NCBI RefSeq assembly: GCF_000247815.1
Contig: NC_021674.1
Coordinates: 6,961,738 to 7,025,737 of the forward strand
Reading direction: 5' to 3'
Length of the DNA stretch: 64,000 nt
Origin: Ficedula albicollis
Lineage: Eukaryota; Chordata; Aves; Passeriformes; Muscicapidae
Shown here: piece after piece, positions 60,601 through 64,000 of the stretch
How the letters are laid out: the number at the start of each line of letters is the position of its first letter
How positions within the stretch are numbered: position 1 is the first letter of the stretch
Notes under the pieces: model-generated
Seen by the model: the letters and a program-made list of their open reading frames with translations, nothing else
Told to the model about the DNA's origin: nothing
Database searches by the model: none
Translations under genes and position numbers: made by a program

Positions 60601-61903
60601 TGACTATAGAAAATGAGAAGATTTTGGCTTTAGGTGTGAGTTGACAATAATTCAGACTCCAGAGGAAGCCGGACAGTCACTCTCCAAAAGGATTATTCCA
60701 AAAGCACAAAAGAAAAAGAGCACACTATCAGTGCTACCATCCCCAGACCAAGACGTGTCCAATCTGTCATTAAGAGAATGAAGGACTATACAAGATATTC
60801 ACAGCTGATAGTGACATTCAGCCACTGCACACTACCCCAAATCCAAAATTCACAACACTTGCAGTTAGGAGAGCTCAACATACTCACTTCAGGTTAACTA
60901 CACACAAATGTCAAAGGGGATAAAAGCTACCAACAGAAATTAGGAAGAACACTGGTATGCACATGTCAGCTGCACAAATGGTACAGTGCTGACTAGAATA
61001 ATCGAATTTTAAGCTGCCAAATACTTTTTTATCAAAAACCTGCCTTCACACACGGTATTTTCTGTTCCTTGGTACTTTCCAGCTGGATAGTATTTTCCAT
61101 TCTCTATAGATTATTTTCAAGGTAGCATTTAGATGCTGCTGGTCTAATTTTAAAGAAGGTTCAAAATAACTAGCAAGGGTAAAAAATTTTAAGGATCATC
61201 TTCCCTGCAAAATATTGTTTCTTTGTCAGGCATCTTTGCCTGATGAAAGCACTGTATTCACTGAAAGCCAGGTAACTTTTTCCAGCAGTATCTGTTGATC
61301 TAGTGGAAGACATCAGCATGCCCTGTAATTCTTATTTGCATTTTACAAGGCTTATTCAAACTCCTTTCAATTATTTTGGATTTAAATATTAACAGACTTT
61401 CCCAATCAGCCTGTGAGAAAAAACGAAAACCATGTGAACTTTAATATTTACAACTTAGTACAAAAAAATCATAACTACATACAATAAAGTAGGGAATCCC
61501 CTTCAGCTACAAACTTGCATCTCACAGGCATATGCCAAAGATTTGGAGCAAAAAGTGATGGAAACTGAAATGCAAATAGTTGCTGACAGTTACTGAATTA
61601 TGGCATGGGGAAAGTGGCAGGGTTAAGGTGACTTCAGTGATGGGGACATAGAAAGACAGTCTCATTTCTCAGAGTGCCAAGACAATCTGTTTTTACAAAT
61701 TACAATGCGCACAGTCTTTGTGTGCAAGGGAGGGATGCAAACTGAAAGAAAAATCCCAGTGAACTCTCAGAGAATCCATAACAAAAAACACCACTGCTCT
61801 CTATAAAGTTTAAAATCTGCTTACCAGTGACTCTGATGCCTAAAAGGGGGAAATGATGCCTTAAGTTTTAGCTTTTATATTTCTCAGATTCTGTGCTGAC
61901 TCG
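54689..61903 (-). other. KIF16B long intron (third part)
   Basis: AT-rich with a short (ttc)n tract at 55883-55900 and a 66-bp duplication at 58273. Sequence 59601-59629 recurs at the right edge of the window. No exon or classified element seen. Confidence 0.7.
58273..58402. repeat. 66-bp tandem duplication
   Basis: actttttaagagcaggatta at 58273 recurs at 58339. Both copies end gtttgttttctggga. One substitution (tttacttttt/tttacgtttt). Confidence 0.95.
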
Positions 61904-62333
61904 GTGTGGGACTCTGAACTTCATATTAAGTGTTAGTAGTTTCTCCCTACACGACGCTCTTCCGATCTACTTCATATTAAGTGTTGGTAGTTTCTCTTCA
62001 CAGGGGAGTTTAACACCAAATTCCATTTTCAGCTTGAGAATTGAGGACAACCGTTACCCAAAAAGCATAAACAATGGCAAAGTGAAGGGAGTGGACCAGG
62101 AGGATGGAACTTTGTGACCTGAAGCTGTAATTGGACAATTGACCCCAGTGGACCACACTTATAAAAGTGTAAAAACTTGTGATCAAGATCCATCTTGGAC
62201 CCATCCTGGGTGTAGCCACAGCCGGGCTCTTGTGCTGCCAAGAGCGAATCCTTTAAAGCTTTTTAGTAAATACCTACTGTACTCCTTTAACACTGTCTTG
62301 CCTCTGTTCTAGCTCAGCCTCTCACAGCCATCA
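61904..62333 (+). mobile_element. Candidate solo LTR, interrupted by adapter
   Basis: Begins tgtgggactctgaac and ends near cagccatca. A clear TATA box (tataaaag, 62160) is followed by a GC-richer R/U5-like stretch and a tail with tactgtactcctttaacac, typical of bird endogenous retroviral LTRs. The 5' part has been doubled with adapter between the copies (61917-61995). No internal retroviral sequence present. Confidence 0.5.
61945..61968. other. Illumina adapter remnant
   Basis: ccctacacgacgctcttccg followed by atct is the standard Illumina adapter in forward orientation. It lies between two copies of acttcatattaagtgttrgt (61917-61944 and 61969-61995). A spurious plus-strand open frame across it contains SLHDALPI, the well-known translated adapter. 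Confidence 0.98.

Positions 62334-64000
<1,667 letters not shown>

Noticed and set aside
61893..62117. 74-codon frame across the adapter
   Set aside because: Includes the SLHDALPI adapter peptide; not biological.

Overview
The window is vertebrate nuclear DNA, almost certainly from a bird. The gene is split by long AT-rich introns with GT/AG borders. The interspersed repeats include three CR1 LINE 3' ends of avian type (about 1.78, 29.16 and 49.66 kb). No bacterial, rRNA, tRNA or CRISPR feature is visible.

One gene accounts for the certain coding content: KIF16B (kinesin family member 16B, also called SNX23), on the minus strand. Twelve coding exons can be placed from right to left. Together they give 2421 nt (807 codons) in one continuous frame: 39097-39216, 38491-38542, 37025-37162, 32144-32226 and 31874-31962 (end of the neck, FHA domain and linker), 23745-23798 and the very long 20982-22337 (coiled-coil stalk), 16474-16632, 15357-15462 and 14772-14822 (late stalk and linker), 7786-7908 (assembled a second time at 6864-6986) and 155-244 (first part of the PX domain). 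The motor domain must lie beyond position 64000 and the end of the PX domain before position 1. The product is an endosomal plus-end motor: motor head, FHA, coiled coil, then a PI3P-binding PX tail.

The most interesting biological signal is in the 6.9 kb intron between 14771 and 7909. From about 13801 down to 11553, and again at 9376-9492, the minus strand reads like protein in long stretches, but with frame changes and a few stops. The first stretch starts at a good splice acceptor in the same phase as the preceding KIF16B exon ends. I read this as a decayed or lineage-disabled alternative tail of KIF16B. I could not assign it to a family.

The second theme is assembly damage. There are two Illumina adapter remnants (7346-7366 and 61945-61968), each between duplicated flanks. 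There is a 922-bp near-identical duplication carrying a PX exon, a 1-base N between duplicated ends (8318), and a 551-base N gap (36000-36550) beside GC-rich sequence ending in a strong CTCF-like motif. A 555-base poly-C run (63417-63971) is followed by a restart of sequence already present at 59601. On top of these are more than a dozen short tandem duplications of 50-135 bp, an unusual density that may be real or may be unmerged haplotype ends.

Layout: 1-9 kb PX exons and the false duplication; 9-14 kb decayed tail; 14.7-24 kb stalk exons; 24-31.8 kb intron with a CR1 and LTR candidates; 31.8-39.2 kb FHA exons and the gap; 39.2-63.4 kb one long intron with LTR candidates, a CR1 and microduplications; then poly-C.
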